Source: Erpobdella octoculata (lineage: Eukaryota; Annelida; Clitellata; Hirudinida; Erpobdellidae). From it: a stretch of 64,000 nt of DNA. Under the pieces are notes generated by a model. That model searched no databases, had not been told where the DNA came from, and saw only the letters and a program-made list of their open reading frames with translations. A program made the translations under genes and the position numbers. Below are positions 1-13,642 of this stretch, in pieces; the stretch's first letter is position 1; each line of letters opens with the position of its first letter. The DNA lies in NCBI GenBank assembly GCA_963978895.1, contig OZ022239.1, forward strand, positions 10,961,274-11,025,273. The letters are read 5' to 3'.

Positions 1-2445
<2,445 letters not shown>

Positions 2446-3261
2446 ATTTTTAGCAGAGATGTTAGGAGTACTTATGGTCCGAGTACAAATACGAGTACCA
2501 TGGTTGCGAGTACGAGTACGAGTACAAGTACCATGGTATTGAGTTATCGAGTACGAGTACGAGTACTGAGGTCTCGAGTACAAGTACGAGTACGAGTACA
2601 AGGAATTTTTAAAGTCAACAAAATAATAGTTTATTCTACATAAAAAAACTATTACATTTCAGAAAAATTAGCGACGATAGTTTACAGTCCGACATCTTAG
2701 CCCTATGGGGTCTTAAAATTATTCCGCCATGGCTGAACACACGTTCCACTGGAATACTTAAGGCACGAAGTGCTGGGTTATACAGTTTGTCAAGGTCACT
2801 GGAATGATTCTGCCAAAACGTTAGGGCATCATCCACATCACCAGTGATCCTCATCTCAAGATATCTAGTCAACTGTGCATCGACATCAAGGCAGGTGTCA
2901 TCTAACGCCGTTGAATATTTGTGAAACAACTTTGACTTTTTGGCCGGTGGGGGCGACCCAGATGCCGGCATCAACGTAACAGCAGGTGACTGAGTAATTA
3001 AGAGAATTAGTTGACTCAGCAAAGAATTTAACCAGTTCTGAAAACATAGATATGTTATACTAGAGTTCGGCAAGTTTAAACGAAATATTTCGCCAAACAA
3101 TTGCTTAGTAAACAAGCAAACATTTTTTAGAGAAGGTGTCGCATATGCGAGTACGATTACGAGTACTTAGTGAAATAACGAGTACGAGTACCAAGGCTTC
3201 GAGTACAAGTACGAGTATGAGTACTTAAAAACGGTACAAGTACTACATCTCTGATTTTTAG
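2446..3261. mobile_element. Non-autonomous hAT transposon with GAGTAC subterminal repeats
   Basis: The element proper is 2454-3253 (800 bp). It is flanked by a perfect 8-bp target duplication, ATTTTTAG, at 2446-2453 and 3254-3261. Its ends are inverted, CAGAGATGT and ACATCTCTG. Both subterminal zones are packed with GAGTAC/GTACTC hexamers in short tandem runs (about 2470-2600 and 3150-3240), which look like candidate transposase-binding sites. Between them lies a decayed hAT transposase C-terminus on the minus strand. The 8-bp duplication, CA-starting ends and dimerisation-domain relic all point to hAT. Confidence 0.92.
2636..3115 (-). pseudogene. hAT transposase C-terminal (hATC dimerisation domain) remnant
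   Basis: The open frame ends in a clear hATC signature, including VERVF, RPHRAKMSD and FLKCN. This is the dimerisation domain that closes hAT transposases. Nothing upstream resembles the RNase-H-like catalytic core, so the frame is a truncated relic carried by the 800-bp element. The N-terminal third of the frame is unlike hAT and may be read-through. It cannot encode an active transposase. Confidence 0.85.
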
Positions 3262-3440
3262 AGATCTTTGGTAAACTCTTTCGAGTTTTTGAAAACTTCC
3301 ACAAATTCAAAAAAAATATTTATTTATTTATTTATTTATTTATTTATTGGTACACGAACAGAGGGACCCAAAGGGCCACTAATACTGTTCGGACAGAACA
3401 CAATAAAAACTAAAGAAAAACAAAACAAAATAAACCGTCT

Positions 3441-4867
3441 GATGTGAGTAGGGTTGTTACAGTTTTGAAAAAAGATTCAGTTTCAGTTTCAGTTAAAGTA
3501 ACTGAAACTTTACAAAGATTCAGTTTCAGTTTCAGTAAACTGAATCTTTAAAGATTCAGTTTCAGTTTCAGTTACAGTTAGATTCAGTTTTTTTTTCAAT
3601 TTTTTTAGGTAAACTACCAAGAAGAAATTTACTATAAAAAACATTTTGCAACACAGACATGTTTAAAAAATGTATTTAGCTTAAAAATTCCTTCTTGAAT
3701 TTATAAAAGACTTCAGCTCCCATCTTGTCGTCACCCAAATTATGCCAACATCTGCTAAGAGCAAAGCCTGTATGGGGTTGCGTAATTGTTCTACAAGTCA
3801 GAAGAGCTTTTTTTTATTTTATTGATGTTTCGATCAAAATAATGGCAAGTTATTCCCATCCTTACCGATGAATAACATGGCCGAGACTATCTGTTGTGAT
3901 TGACACATACTTCGCTGAATTCAATGATAATTCAACAGATCTTTTTAATTCTTTTACTAATTCGGACACTTTTGTGGATATATCGTGTTGGTTCGGCAAG
4001 GTTAGTAAACGACCTTCCGACACAACTGCAAACATATTTTTAATAGAAGGTCTTCGATCAAAAGAAATGGCGAACTGTTTGCAGCAAATGCTGAGGCGAT
4101 AGCATGGACAGCCTTATTATAGGCATTGGAGCCTTTTTTGCGTTCTTTAACAACAAAACAGTTTTCAATTGTTGCCTGGTTTTTCAAATATGAAAAGGGT
4201 CGTTTAATAGACTTACTGTGTTTTTGATATCATAGCTATTTTTTTCCTCTAAATACTCTGCGTATTCTGTTTCATGCTTCCTCAAGTGAGACTCTAAATT
4301 TTTGACATTTTTACCCTTCAAAATTACAGAACAAATATTGCACTTAATATCGGCTCCAACTCCTGTAAATCTTTTATGTACCGGGTTAGTATAGGTCTTG
4401 TTTTGTTGAATATAGCTTTTTTCGTTGAAGGTCCTAAAGCAGATTCCGACTCATTTTGTTGAATAAACGATACTTCTTCCTCGGTAGATTCGTCCATAAC
4501 AATGTTATTACTAACACAAGTATCTTCCATTCTGGTAATTCTAAAAACTTGAAAATCTTCGAAAAACAACGCAAGCAACAGAACACTAACACGAAACAAA
4601 AAGAAAGAACTATTCCTAACTTCGACCGAGTTATTGTCCGTGTCATAGAATCAAAACATTTAACCGCAAACATAAAAATAATATAATAAAAAATATTCAT
4701 TCTAAAAGATTCAGTTATATTCAGTTTTCTCAATAAATTCAGTTTCAGTTACAGTTTTTAAAAAAGATTCAGTTTCAGTTGAAGTTGAAGTTACTGAATC
4801 TAAAAAGATTCAGTTAACTGAATGTTTCAGTTTTAGATTCAGTAACTGTAACAACCCTAGATGTGAG
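3441..4867. mobile_element. hAT transposon with GATTCAGTTTCAG subterminal repeats and a BED finger
   Basis: The element proper is 3449-4859 (1,411 bp), flanked by a perfect 8-bp duplication, GATGTGAG, at 3441-3448 and 4860-4867. Its ends are inverted: TAGGGTTGTTACAGTT on the left and its complement on the right. Runs of GATTCAGTTTCAG and related motifs fill both subterminal regions and can pair with each other. The interior has short broken minus-strand frames including a BED-type zinc finger, so the element is deleted and non-autonomous. It sits inside the 3' UTR of the CR1-like LINE. Confidence 0.93.
4236..4351 (-). pseudogene. BED-type zinc finger fragment of a hAT transposase
   Basis: Read on the minus strand, this stretch encodes CNIC followed by about 14 residues and HLRKH, matching the Cys2-His2 pattern of BED fingers. 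These are the usual N-terminal DNA-binding domain of hAT transposases. The frame breaks a few codons later at about 4200. It lies in the 1.4-kb hAT and is too short to be a working gene. Confidence 0.65.
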
Positions 4868-5193
4868 GCGACGAGCCAGGCAAAAGTAAAACAGAAAAGT
4901 TGTGTTCAAAATATAAACTATATGACTATATATGAATATTAACTAATACATAATAGATGGATTAGTAACAACAAGGTAATCAGATAAATATTTGTATTTA
5001 GATCTAGGTACCAGATAGATACTAGTTTTTAAATGAGGATGTCACAGAAGGAGTAATAATAGAGCAATCAGATATCTATTTATATGTGAGAAAGTTTGAT
5101 AGGTTGGCTTCCGCTACGAGACATTTAAACCTACTGAGAGTGGTTGAACTGACAATATCGCTAGGCAATTGGTTCCATATATTAATAACACGA

Positions 5194-7911
5194 TTAGTAT
5201 AAAAAAAATTTGGTAACATCAACTCTATTAAAGACAGATTTTAGCTTGAACTGGTGACCCCTAGTGGAATGATACATGGAGAACTGAAAACTATGTTTTA
5301 AGTCGGAATCAATAAAACCGTTCAAAAAGCTGTAGCACAAACAAAGATCACTGATGAGTCTTCGGTGTTCAAGTGATGGGAGATTGAGAGTTTTGAGTCT
5401 CACCGCATACGGAAGGTTCTTGAGAGCCGGGATCGCCTTGGTAAATCTTTTTTGAATTCTTTCGATATCGTCAATAAGATATCGGTGATGAGGATTCCAC
5501 ACCTGCGAGCAATACTCCAGAAGAGGTCGAACATATGTGCAAAAAGCTTGCTTAAGCAAATCTGGATCTTTAGATGTAAATGATTTAATGATGAGACGCG
5601 ATCTCACAGACGCAACATGAACGATATTTGCCACGTGATATTTGAAACTCAGGCTAGCATCCACAATTACTCCTAGGTCTCTGATATGATCAACGTTCTT
5701 TAGTTGGTAAGAGTCAATGGTGTAGATGGGAGATTTAAGTTTTGCACCTGCGGGACCAAAAATAGAGAGAACAAGACATTTTTCCAGTGCCAAGTTCAAC
5801 TGCCAGTCTTTGCTCCATACCAGCAAGTGGTCAATTGCCTTCTGTAAGTTGTTGGCATTAGGCTGGACAGGTGCATACAGTTTGATGTCGTCGGCAAATA
5901 GTTTGACTGAGATCGATCCCAACTCCACACTATCTGTAACATCGTTAATATAGATCAGGAACAGAGTTGGACCGAGAACACTGCCTTGCGGAACCCCGCT
6001 TGTAACAGCTCTTGGCTCAGACAGGCTACGGTCTATCTGAACCATCTGGCGGCAATCCTTTAAAAAGTCAGTGATCCATGCCAATAGATCTCCAGCTATT
6101 CCATAAGCTTCCAACTTTCTTTTTAATTTGAGATGAGAAATGGAATCAAAGGCTTTTTGAAAATCAAAATAAATTATATCCGTGCGTCTGCGTTTCTCCA
6201 TTGACAATGACCAGTCAGATACACATTCAAGTAGATTAGTACTGGTTGACCTTGACTGTAAAAATCCATGTTGGTGTCGAGAGATGAGATTGTGTTCAAT
6301 TAAATAGTGTTGCATGGTTTTATTAATTATTTTCTCCATAATGCGACAACAGGTACAAGTAAGAGAAATGGGTCGGTAATTAGAAGGATTGCTGGTGGGA
6401 CCTTTTTTATGGATGGGTTGAATAAATGCTGCTTTCCACTCTTTTGGTAGTATTTTAGATTTTAAAGACGTGTGGAAAATATGACAAAGAGGCGTTGCTA
6501 GACTGGAAGCGCATTTCTTCAAAAGTAGGTTCGGAATGCCATCTGGACCAAGAGAACATGAGTTATTGAGAAATTTTAGCGTTTTCACAACGGTCGACGG
6601 CGTAAAGGAGACGTCCTCCAAGGAGCTCGGTCATCGAGGATCCAACATGGGATTAACGCCATTGTCGAATGTAAACACGCTTGCAAAATAGTTATTGAAA
6701 ATGTTGGCAATTTTGGTAGCGTCAGATGTAGAGTTGCCATTTCCCGAATCAATGCTACCAATTCGAGGATGAGTAAATAGCTTACTGCTGACGTACCTGT
6801 AAAACGCTCCAATGTTACCCCCCAAGATAAGTTTTCTCTCAGTGGTAACTTGAACTTCCTTGGCCAATTTAGAACATTTCTTTGAAAACTCGACATAGCA
6901 AACCTTGTGTTTCAAAGCATCAGTAGCCTTCCATCTCTTCCAGAACCACAACTTGGCCTTGTAAATCATTCTAAGAATTTTCGGAGTTTTTTCTTTTTTT
7001 GACCTTGATCCTTTAATACACAGAGGAACAAAATATGTCATAGCCATGTCCAACTGTTGTTTAAAGATCAACCAACAGCTTTCCACATCAAAGCAGTATT
7101 GAAAAACTTGATTCCAGTCGATGTCACTTAAATAGTAATTCATTTCCTCAAAACGTGCTCGTTTGAAATCGTAGATATATTGATTAGACGCACCAGTAGT
7201 TGAGACGGAGTCGCTAGTCCGGAATACAATCAAATTGTGGTCGCTGGTAGCTATTGGGCAAACAACATCTATTTTTGCAATAAACATGTGGTCAGTAGAA
7301 AGAATCAAGTCAAGAGTGCTCTCGCCACGAGTATGTTGGAACACAAATTGATGAAGTCCTAGATCGTTAAATAGATTCATGAATATCGTGTAGATTTTAT
7401 TATTGGGATGAGAAAACTGTAACCAGTTGATGTCAGGTAGATTGAAATCTCCCATTAGGCATAGTGTGTGATTTGTTGAACAGATTATTTTTAAACACTC
7501 AATACTATCGATGGCATATTGATGAGCTTCCATGTCAAAACCTCCACTTCGGTAGTAGGCTATAATTCTACATGGAGTTGTATTCAGACGAATGTCAATG
7601 CAGACAACCTCAATATGCTTGAACTGATTTGGTATTTGGATGAGTTTAAAGACAACGTCCTCTCTAATTATGAGAGCCACACCACCTCCTCTGGTTTCTC
7701 TGTCCCAGCGACATGCAGAATATCCTCTAGGTAAAAATAAACTGTCGGGATCATCTTTAGTAAGCCAGGTTTCAATAACACAAAAAATAAAAGGTTTATA
7801 ATCTTCTAAAAATAGAGCAACTTCCGCAATCTTGTTATTTATACTTCTTAAGTTAGTTAAAGCCATGCGACTTCCAGGTTTAAATCCGAAAGGGCTGGCT
7901 ACTTCCACCAT
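5194..7911 (-). pseudogene. CR1-like ORF2: endonuclease plus reverse transcriptase, one in-frame stop
   Basis: ORF2 starts at an ATG (7911-7909) and runs in one frame for 906 codons to the stop at 5194. A single TGA at 6633-6631 interrupts it. The first 426 codons carry an apurinic/apyrimidinic-type endonuclease with CVIETWL, GDFNLPDINW and the catalytic TSDHN motif. The 475 codons after the stop hold the reverse transcriptase, with GPDGIPN, YRPISLT, GVPQGSVLGPTLF and the catalytic FADD box (VKLFADDIKLY), followed by a C-terminal thumb region. The product nicks target DNA and copies the element RNA at the nick. All catalytic motifs look intact, so the copy is young. The TGA would block translation of the polymerase unless read through. 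Confidence 0.92.
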
Positions 7912-8611
7912 CAGTCAGCAGCTTTGGCACACCTTGCACGGACCCTTTCACTTTTTCGCGTCTTTCACATCGTCGCAGGTAATTTTGATGGGCCTGTTCC
8001 TTAGTGAGATCGCGGTTAATAAAAACTCGCTTGGCGCCGTCGTCCTTAGAAGCTCGAAGAAGCATAGAAGACTGTATCAGATCGTCCACAGCCTCGGCAC
8101 TAGAAAGAGTCACACAAATGAGTGTCTTGGATTGTTTTGGGTTCTTATTCAATCGTCGTGTCCTCAGAATTTTTGGCTTCACCGTCAGGTGGTTTTCACA
8201 AAAATTTGAGATAGTAATGGAGTCAGAAACAGCATCATCCAACATCATTCCAGAAATAATAGCATTGTTGGATCTCTTCTTCCTTTCCTCCTTCTCCTGT
8301 TCATGCAGCACGAATGAGCGAGAAACTGCCTCTAGCAGAGTCGAGTCATTTTTCTGCAAGCTAGCAGCATCTGGGAGCTTATTTTCTAGCCCTTCGAGCC
8401 TTGACTCAATGGTATTCATTCTCGAAGCCAGTAATTCCATTTTCGAAGAAGCCTCCTTAGAAGACTCCTTTAGTATCTGAACCACGTTGTTAAGCACCAT
8501 CTCAAAGTTCCTATTCATAGTATCCATCACCTTCATCATATTATCGTTGAGTTTATCCGTGATTTTTGTCAGTATTGCCTCAAGACTCTGAAGAGTGATA
8601 GATTTGGCCAT
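7880..8611 (-). CDS. CR1-like ORF1 protein (coiled coil plus RNA-binding domain)
   Basis: An intact 243-codon frame starts at an ATG (8611-8609) and ends with TAA at 7880-7882, overlapping the ORF2 start by 32 bases. The N-terminal half is heptad-rich and Met/Leu-rich (MDTMNRNFEMVLNNVV, then EASSKMELLASRMNTIESRL), as in trimeric coiled coils of LINE ORF1 proteins. The C-terminal half has an RRM-like core (NNAIISGM, TLICVTLSS, RVFINRDLT). ORF1 proteins bind the element RNA and act as chaperones in the retrotransposition particle. This copy has no obvious disabling change. Confidence 0.85.
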   Translation of the reverse strand: MAKSITLQSLEAILTKITDKLNDNMMKVMDTMNRNFEMVLNNVVQILKESSKEASSKMELLASRMNTIESRLEGLENKLPDAASLQKNDSTLLEAVSRSFVLHEQEKEERKKRSNNAIISGMMLDDAVSDSITISNFCENHLTVKPKILRTRRLNKNPKQSKTLICVTLSSAEAVDDLIQSSMLLRASKDDGAKRVFINRDLTKEQAHQNYLRRCERREKVKGSVQGVPKLLTDGGSSQPFRI

Positions 8612-8991
8612 ATTTAAACTGGGATACCCGCCGCAAAATCAACTCAAATTCGGGAAAAGGTCCTAATTAAAGCAAATTATAATTCGTACAAAAAGTTTTT
8701 TATAAAACAGTTAGAAAATTTTAGTCAATTAGCATGAAAAATGCAATTACAACGGAACGGAGAACGGAGAACTTATTTTGTTTACTTCCGGAAGCGTGAT
8801 TTATATCCTATATAAACTCACAATATCATTAACAAAGTTTTTTTTTAATTTCACTATATAATTATATATCATCAAGTTTTTCTATGTGATGAAAGCTTTT
8901 AATGATGTAAGAAATAATAAAGTAATCTGTCTATATAAATAAAAATAAGTCGCTAAACGCTAAGCGCTAAACTTGAGAATGGCTGTACCCA

Positions 8992-10073
8992 CAGTGATGG
9001 GCAGTAACTAAAATTAATAGTTAAACTTTTGCTGTAACTAACTTTTTTAAAAGTACTTAAACTATCAACTAACTAACTTTTTATCAAAAGAGTTTAAATT
9101 TTAACTAAAACTTTTTTGCAGTTTAACTTCTTTGAACTAACTTATTTATTTAAATGAAGTTTAACAAACATATTTTTGAATGAAAATAAATTATTTAAAG
9201 GTTTAATAAACAATAAACATGATAATTAATGAAAATATCAATATTATTCACATTTATTTTTTTATAATCTTAAAATTTTAAAAAATTTTTAACAATAACA
9301 ACATTCAAACTAATTTTTTAATCTATATTTAAGAAAAACTGATTCACCAAATAGTACATCAGACATTTTGCATCTTCTAGTGGTCAAAATCTGAACTGCA
9401 ACACTAAAAAGTCTTTCAACGGCTGCACTACTGGGAAGTGTTGCATTGTATTTGCAAAATGCAGCAGCCAATCGCGGATACGCAGCAATGAGGAATTTCC
9501 ATAGAAGGGTTTCCTAAATAAAGTTCGACTTCGCAGACAATTTCAACTGTATTTGCTGGCTGTCGATCTTCATGCATGTAACTGTACGTCTGATGACAAA
9601 AGTGCAGGTGTTCCATTTTGAGTTTTCATTGGCTCTAGTTCGAAAGTTGTCATGTGCTGTACAGTCTGTATGAGTAGTTCTTTTTTTTTTGAGAATCTCA
9701 TTTGGGTCTAGATAATTTAATTTAAACTTTGGTATGACCATAGTTGCCAAATTATAATCATCAGATTTTAAAAAAATTTTGAAGGGTTTCTAAACCATTT
9801 ATAAGCACATAAATTAATGGCACCATTAATTTTTATTTCATACAATTCAACTTGTATATAACTCCCTTAATAGTTGGAATAACCATACCAATAAAACTCT
9901 AATTTTCGCTTTGTAGCATATATATTGCCATTGCCACAGGTCTCATAACTTGCACATATGCTTCCAAAAAGATCATATCATCTTCTGAAATTTGTAGTTA
10001 CAATTTTAGAAAATGTTAGTTGAACTTTTTTAGTTGTAACTAAAAAAATGTAGTTTAACTGCTGATTTAACTG
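8992..10073. mobile_element. Degraded hAT transposon inside the Helitron
   Basis: The left end, CAGTGATGGGCAGTAACTAA, is a classical hAT terminus. The right end near 10050-10073 is only a diverged inverted version, and no matching 8-bp duplication is visible. Subterminal GTTAGTTGAAC/AACTAACTT motifs are inverted between the two ends. A minus-strand hATC remnant lies at 9310-9460. The element is old or partly deleted. Confidence 0.7.
9310..9460 (-). pseudogene. hAT transposase C-terminal fragment
   Basis: The minus strand ending at the TAG at 9310-9312 encodes LPSSAAVERLFSVAVQIL, followed by RRCKMSDVLFGESVFLKYR. This is a textbook hATC dimerisation domain. Upstream sequence is shifted between frames (the 9428-9750 region), so only the last 50 or so residues are legible. 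Confidence 0.8.
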
Positions 10074-10420
10074 AAAAAGAAAACAAGATAGAAAACCTCT
10101 AAAATTCCGGGCAACGCCGGGGAACTCCGCTAGTAGTAAATAAGATTGAGCATCTTAATTAAAATTTCTAGCAATTAATTTAAAATTTAACTATTATGAT
10201 TAAATATCTATTTTTGAGTTTCAAATTTTTTCGAACGAATTTGATATCATATTAAATGTTTGAAATGGTCATAGTTTTACAATAATAAAACTTAACAAGT
10301 GAGCCGTTAAAAACATCGTTTTTTGACAAATCCTTTTTATTTTGTAACTCGGCAGCTTCTGGTTTTTTGCAATTCATTTTTTTGTTGATAGTCTATATAT
10401 ATATATATAAATGAATGTTT

Positions 10421-11191
10421 GTATGTATGTATGTATGTATGTATGTATGTATGTATGTATGTATGTATGTATGTATGTATGTATGTATGTATGTATGTAT
10501 GTATGTATGTATGTATGTATGTATGTATGTATGTATGTATGTATGTATGTATGTATGTATGTATGTATGTATGTATGTATGTATGTATGTATGTATGTAT
10601 GTATGTATGTATGTATGTATGTATGTATGTATGTATGTATGTATGTATGTATGTATGTATGTATGTATGTATGTATGTATGTATGTATGTATGTATGTAT
10701 GTATGTATGTATGTATGTATGTATGTATGTATGTATGTATGTATGTATGTATGTATGTATGTATGTATGTATGTATGTATGTATGTATGTATGTATGTAT
10801 GTATGTATGTATGTATGTATGTATGTATGTATGTATGTATGTATGTATGTATGTATGTATGTATGTATGTATGTATGTATGTATGTATGTATGTATGTAT
10901 GTATGTATGTATGTATGTATGTATGTATGTATGTATGTATGTATGTATGTATGTATGTATGTATGTATGTATGTATGTATGTATGTATGTATGTATGTAT
11001 GTATGTATGTATGTATGTATGTATGTATGTATGTATGTATGTATGTATGTATGTATGTATGTATGTATGTATGTATGTATGTATGTATGTATGTATGTAT
11101 GTATGTATGTATGTATGTATGTATGTATGTATGTATGTATGTATGTATGTATGTATGTATGTATGTATGTATGTATGTATGTATGTATGTA
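10421..11191. repeat. (GTAT)n expansion, about 193 units
   Basis: A perfect GTAT tract fills about 770 bases just inside the Helitron 5' end. In the sister copy at 19520 the same position holds only three or four units. The long open frames across it (MYVC repeats on plus, IHTY repeats on minus) are artefacts of a repeat without stop codons. Confidence 0.97.
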
Positions 11192-11300
11192 TATATATAT
11201 ATATGTTATTCATGCATTGCTACACCATTCATCCGATCGTAATGAAATTTTCACACAACCTTGAGAGTAAAGGGGAATCAAATGCGGGTGAGCAAGCGGG

Positions 11301-11657
<357 letters not shown>

Positions 11658-11705
11658 ATATTACCCCCTTCTTAACTCTGTTCGTCCCGAACAGCATAGT
11701 CGCTT

Positions 11706-13268
11706 TTACGAAATGCGACTCGGCCACGAACACCAAAATACCTTGATCTTTACTCGTGGCTTTGACCGCAATTCGCAAACAACATGGTTAAGTCTCTTGA
11801 CCGTTTGATACAGTTTCTTCCAGTCCTTCTTTGGCTCATCAACAGAGTCTTTCTTTGGCTCATCGTCGCCATTTCTGCACGGTTCATCGCAGCCTTTTTT
11901 GCATGCCTCGTCCTGAACATCTTTGCACGGTTTATCGGAATTGTCTGCTTTTTCTTCTTCCTTCACATCTTTTAGATCTTTCTCAAGAAACTCTTCAAAA
12001 GGTTTTTCGAAAACATCTTCCATAAATCCAATAAATCCCTTCATCAAACTGTTATTTGATTTTACCATGACTTTTAGTCTATCTGATCTAGAATCCTCTG
12101 TGGATTCATCTGATTTAGAACCCTCGGTACTGTTTTCTGTTCTTGGCTCATCTTTTTCAGAGTTTTTGTTTGCTGCATTGTTATTGTTGTTTTGGAGATG
12201 TTCATCGCCGTCATCTTTGTTTTCTTCCAAGCTACAATCAAACGTTTTCTTTTCACATTCCAACTCGGCTCTCTCATCGGTGTCAACTTTCGTATCGTCC
12301 AGCGGATCTTTCTTCAAATATTCGCCATCGTCTGGCAAATCAATGTCTTCTTTTTTTGTCAAATTAGCTTCGACGTATTTCTCGATTGGAGTTTTGTCCG
12401 TTTTTAAATCCTCGGTTGCTTTATTCGAGTCAGATTCGTCACTAAAATCCGACCCTGAATATTCGGCGCCGTCGTCTGTTATGGAGGCTTCCGTTTCAGA
12501 ACCGTCGCTGTATGGGTAAAAGCCATAGTTGTTATTGCCATTATTATAATCATCATCGTCACTTTCATCCTCATCATCGTCACTTTCATCCTCATCATTT
12601 TGCATTTCGTTTTCAACACTCCTCTCATCTTCTTTAGTTTTGTTTTCGACGTCCAAACCGACTGTATCACTGCCACCATCTTTGCATGGTTCATCTTGAG
12701 CATCTTTGCAAGGTTCATTATCATGACCGTCTTTGACAGGCACAACATCTTGACCGTCTTTGACAGGCTCATCATCATAACCATCCTTGCATGGTTCATC
12801 TTGAACATCTTTGCATGGTTCATCTTGAACATCTTTGCATGGTTCATCTTGCTCGTCTTTGCCAGGCTCATCACCATGACCATCCTGGCATGGTTCATCT
12901 TGTACATTCTTGCATGGTTCATCTTGGCCGTCTTTTTTGTTTCCGCAATTGTTTGTTTCACCATTGAGGAGTTCAAGAAATGTCTTCCTTTCTTGCTGTG
13001 CTGCTCTATGTGCTGCTCTGTTCTCCTCCTGTGCTGCTCTGTGCTCCTCCTGTGCTGCTCTGTTCTCCTCCGCCATTTTATTCAGCGCCTTCAACAAATC
13101 ATTTTCTACTTCAAACTCACACTCTTCGGGATCAAACCCATTTTTCTCCAATGACGTCCGGAGGCGGTCCACGTGCTCAGACTTTCTTCCTTTATCACTG
13201 AGCTCTCGTTTTCTAAGTTCCCGCCTCAACTCGAGTATCAAGAGCTCATCCAATGCTTTCAAAACCAT
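11706..13268 (-). CDS. SAP-domain acidic repeat protein of LTR element copy A (520 aa)
   Basis: The ORF begins at an ATG (13268-13266), 27 bases after the 5' LTR, and ends with TAA at 11706-11708. Residues 1-40 form a SAP domain (ALDELLILELRRELRKREL, then DKGRKSEHVDRL), a helix-extension-helix DNA-binding motif. Then come a Glu/Ala/Arg coiled stretch of ENRAAQEEHRAAQ units, tandem units such as DEPCKDVQ and DEPCKDG, a very acidic Asp/Glu/Ser middle (about residues 200-400), further CKD repeats and a basic C-terminus (KPRVKIKVFWCSWPSRIS). There is no CCHC knuckle and no capsid homology that I recognise. It could be a divergent Gag or a captured host gene. The frame is intact and the LTRs look identical, so it may be expressed. 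Confidence 0.85.
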   Translation of the reverse strand: MVLKALDELLILELRRELRKRELSDKGRKSEHVDRLRTSLEKNGFDPEECEFEVENDLLKALNKMAEENRAAQEEHRAAQEENRAAHRAAQQERKTFLELLNGETNNCGNKKDGQDEPCKNVQDEPCQDGHGDEPGKDEQDEPCKDVQDEPCKDVQDEPCKDGYDDEPVKDGQDVVPVKDGHDNEPCKDAQDEPCKDGGSDTVGLDVENKTKEDERSVENEMQNDEDESDDDEDESDDDDYNNGNNNYGFYPYSDGSETEASITDDGAEYSGSDFSDESDSNKATEDLKTDKTPIEKYVEANLTKKEDIDLPDDGEYLKKDPLDDTKVDTDERAELECEKKTFDCSLEENKDDGDEHLQNNNNNAANKNSEKDEPRTENSTEGSKSDESTEDSRSDRLKVMVKSNNSLMKGFIGFMEDVFEKPFEEFLEKDLKDVKEEEKADNSDKPCKDVQDEACKKGCDEPCRNGDDEPKKDSVDEPKKDWKKLYQTVKRLNHVVCELRSKPRVKIKVFWCSWPSRIS

Positions 13269-13294
13269 TCTTGTATCCTACTTCTGATCACCAA

Positions 13295-13632
<338 letters not shown>

Positions 13633-13642
13633 GCGGAAAAGC

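Larger units (their letters stand above)
3318..8800 (-). mobile_element. CR1-like non-LTR retrotransposon, near full length, split by a hAT
   Basis: The element reads on the minus strand. It has a 5' region (about 8612-8800, end not certain), ORF1 (8611-7880), ORF2 (7911-5194) overlapping ORF1 by 32 bases, a 3' UTR and a 3' tail of (AAAT)n units at 3318-3348. The microsatellite tail instead of poly-A, the apurinic-type endonuclease followed by reverse transcriptase, and the two overlapping ORFs fit the CR1/L2 clade. A hAT transposon at 3449-4859 interrupts the 3' UTR, so it inserted later. A single in-frame stop is the only obvious lesion in the coding part. Confidence 0.9.
8930..10133 (+). 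mobile_element. Non-autonomous Helitron carrying a degraded hAT
   Basis: The 5' end reads TCTATATAAATAAAAATAAG, the TC start typical of Helitrons. The 3' end has the hairpin CCGGGCAACGCCGG followed at short distance by CTAG (10130-10133) and a T. This terminus (hairpin, then CTRR) is diagnostic for Helitrons, which transpose by rolling-circle replication and leave no target duplication. Most of the interior is a hAT fragment that landed in it. No Rep/helicase coding sequence is present. Confidence 0.8.

Noticed and set aside
2454..3253. GAGTAC clusters as a CRISPR-like or regulatory array
   Set aside because: Terminal inverted repeats, an 8-bp duplication and a hATC relic show they are subterminal repeats of a hAT transposon.
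11784..13287. Many plus-strand frames opposite the SAP ORF of copy A, and their mirror set at 36642-37956 in copy B
   Set aside because: Antisense shadows of a strongly biased GA-rich coding sequence; the sense ORF with SAP domain, LTR position and matching second copy explains them.
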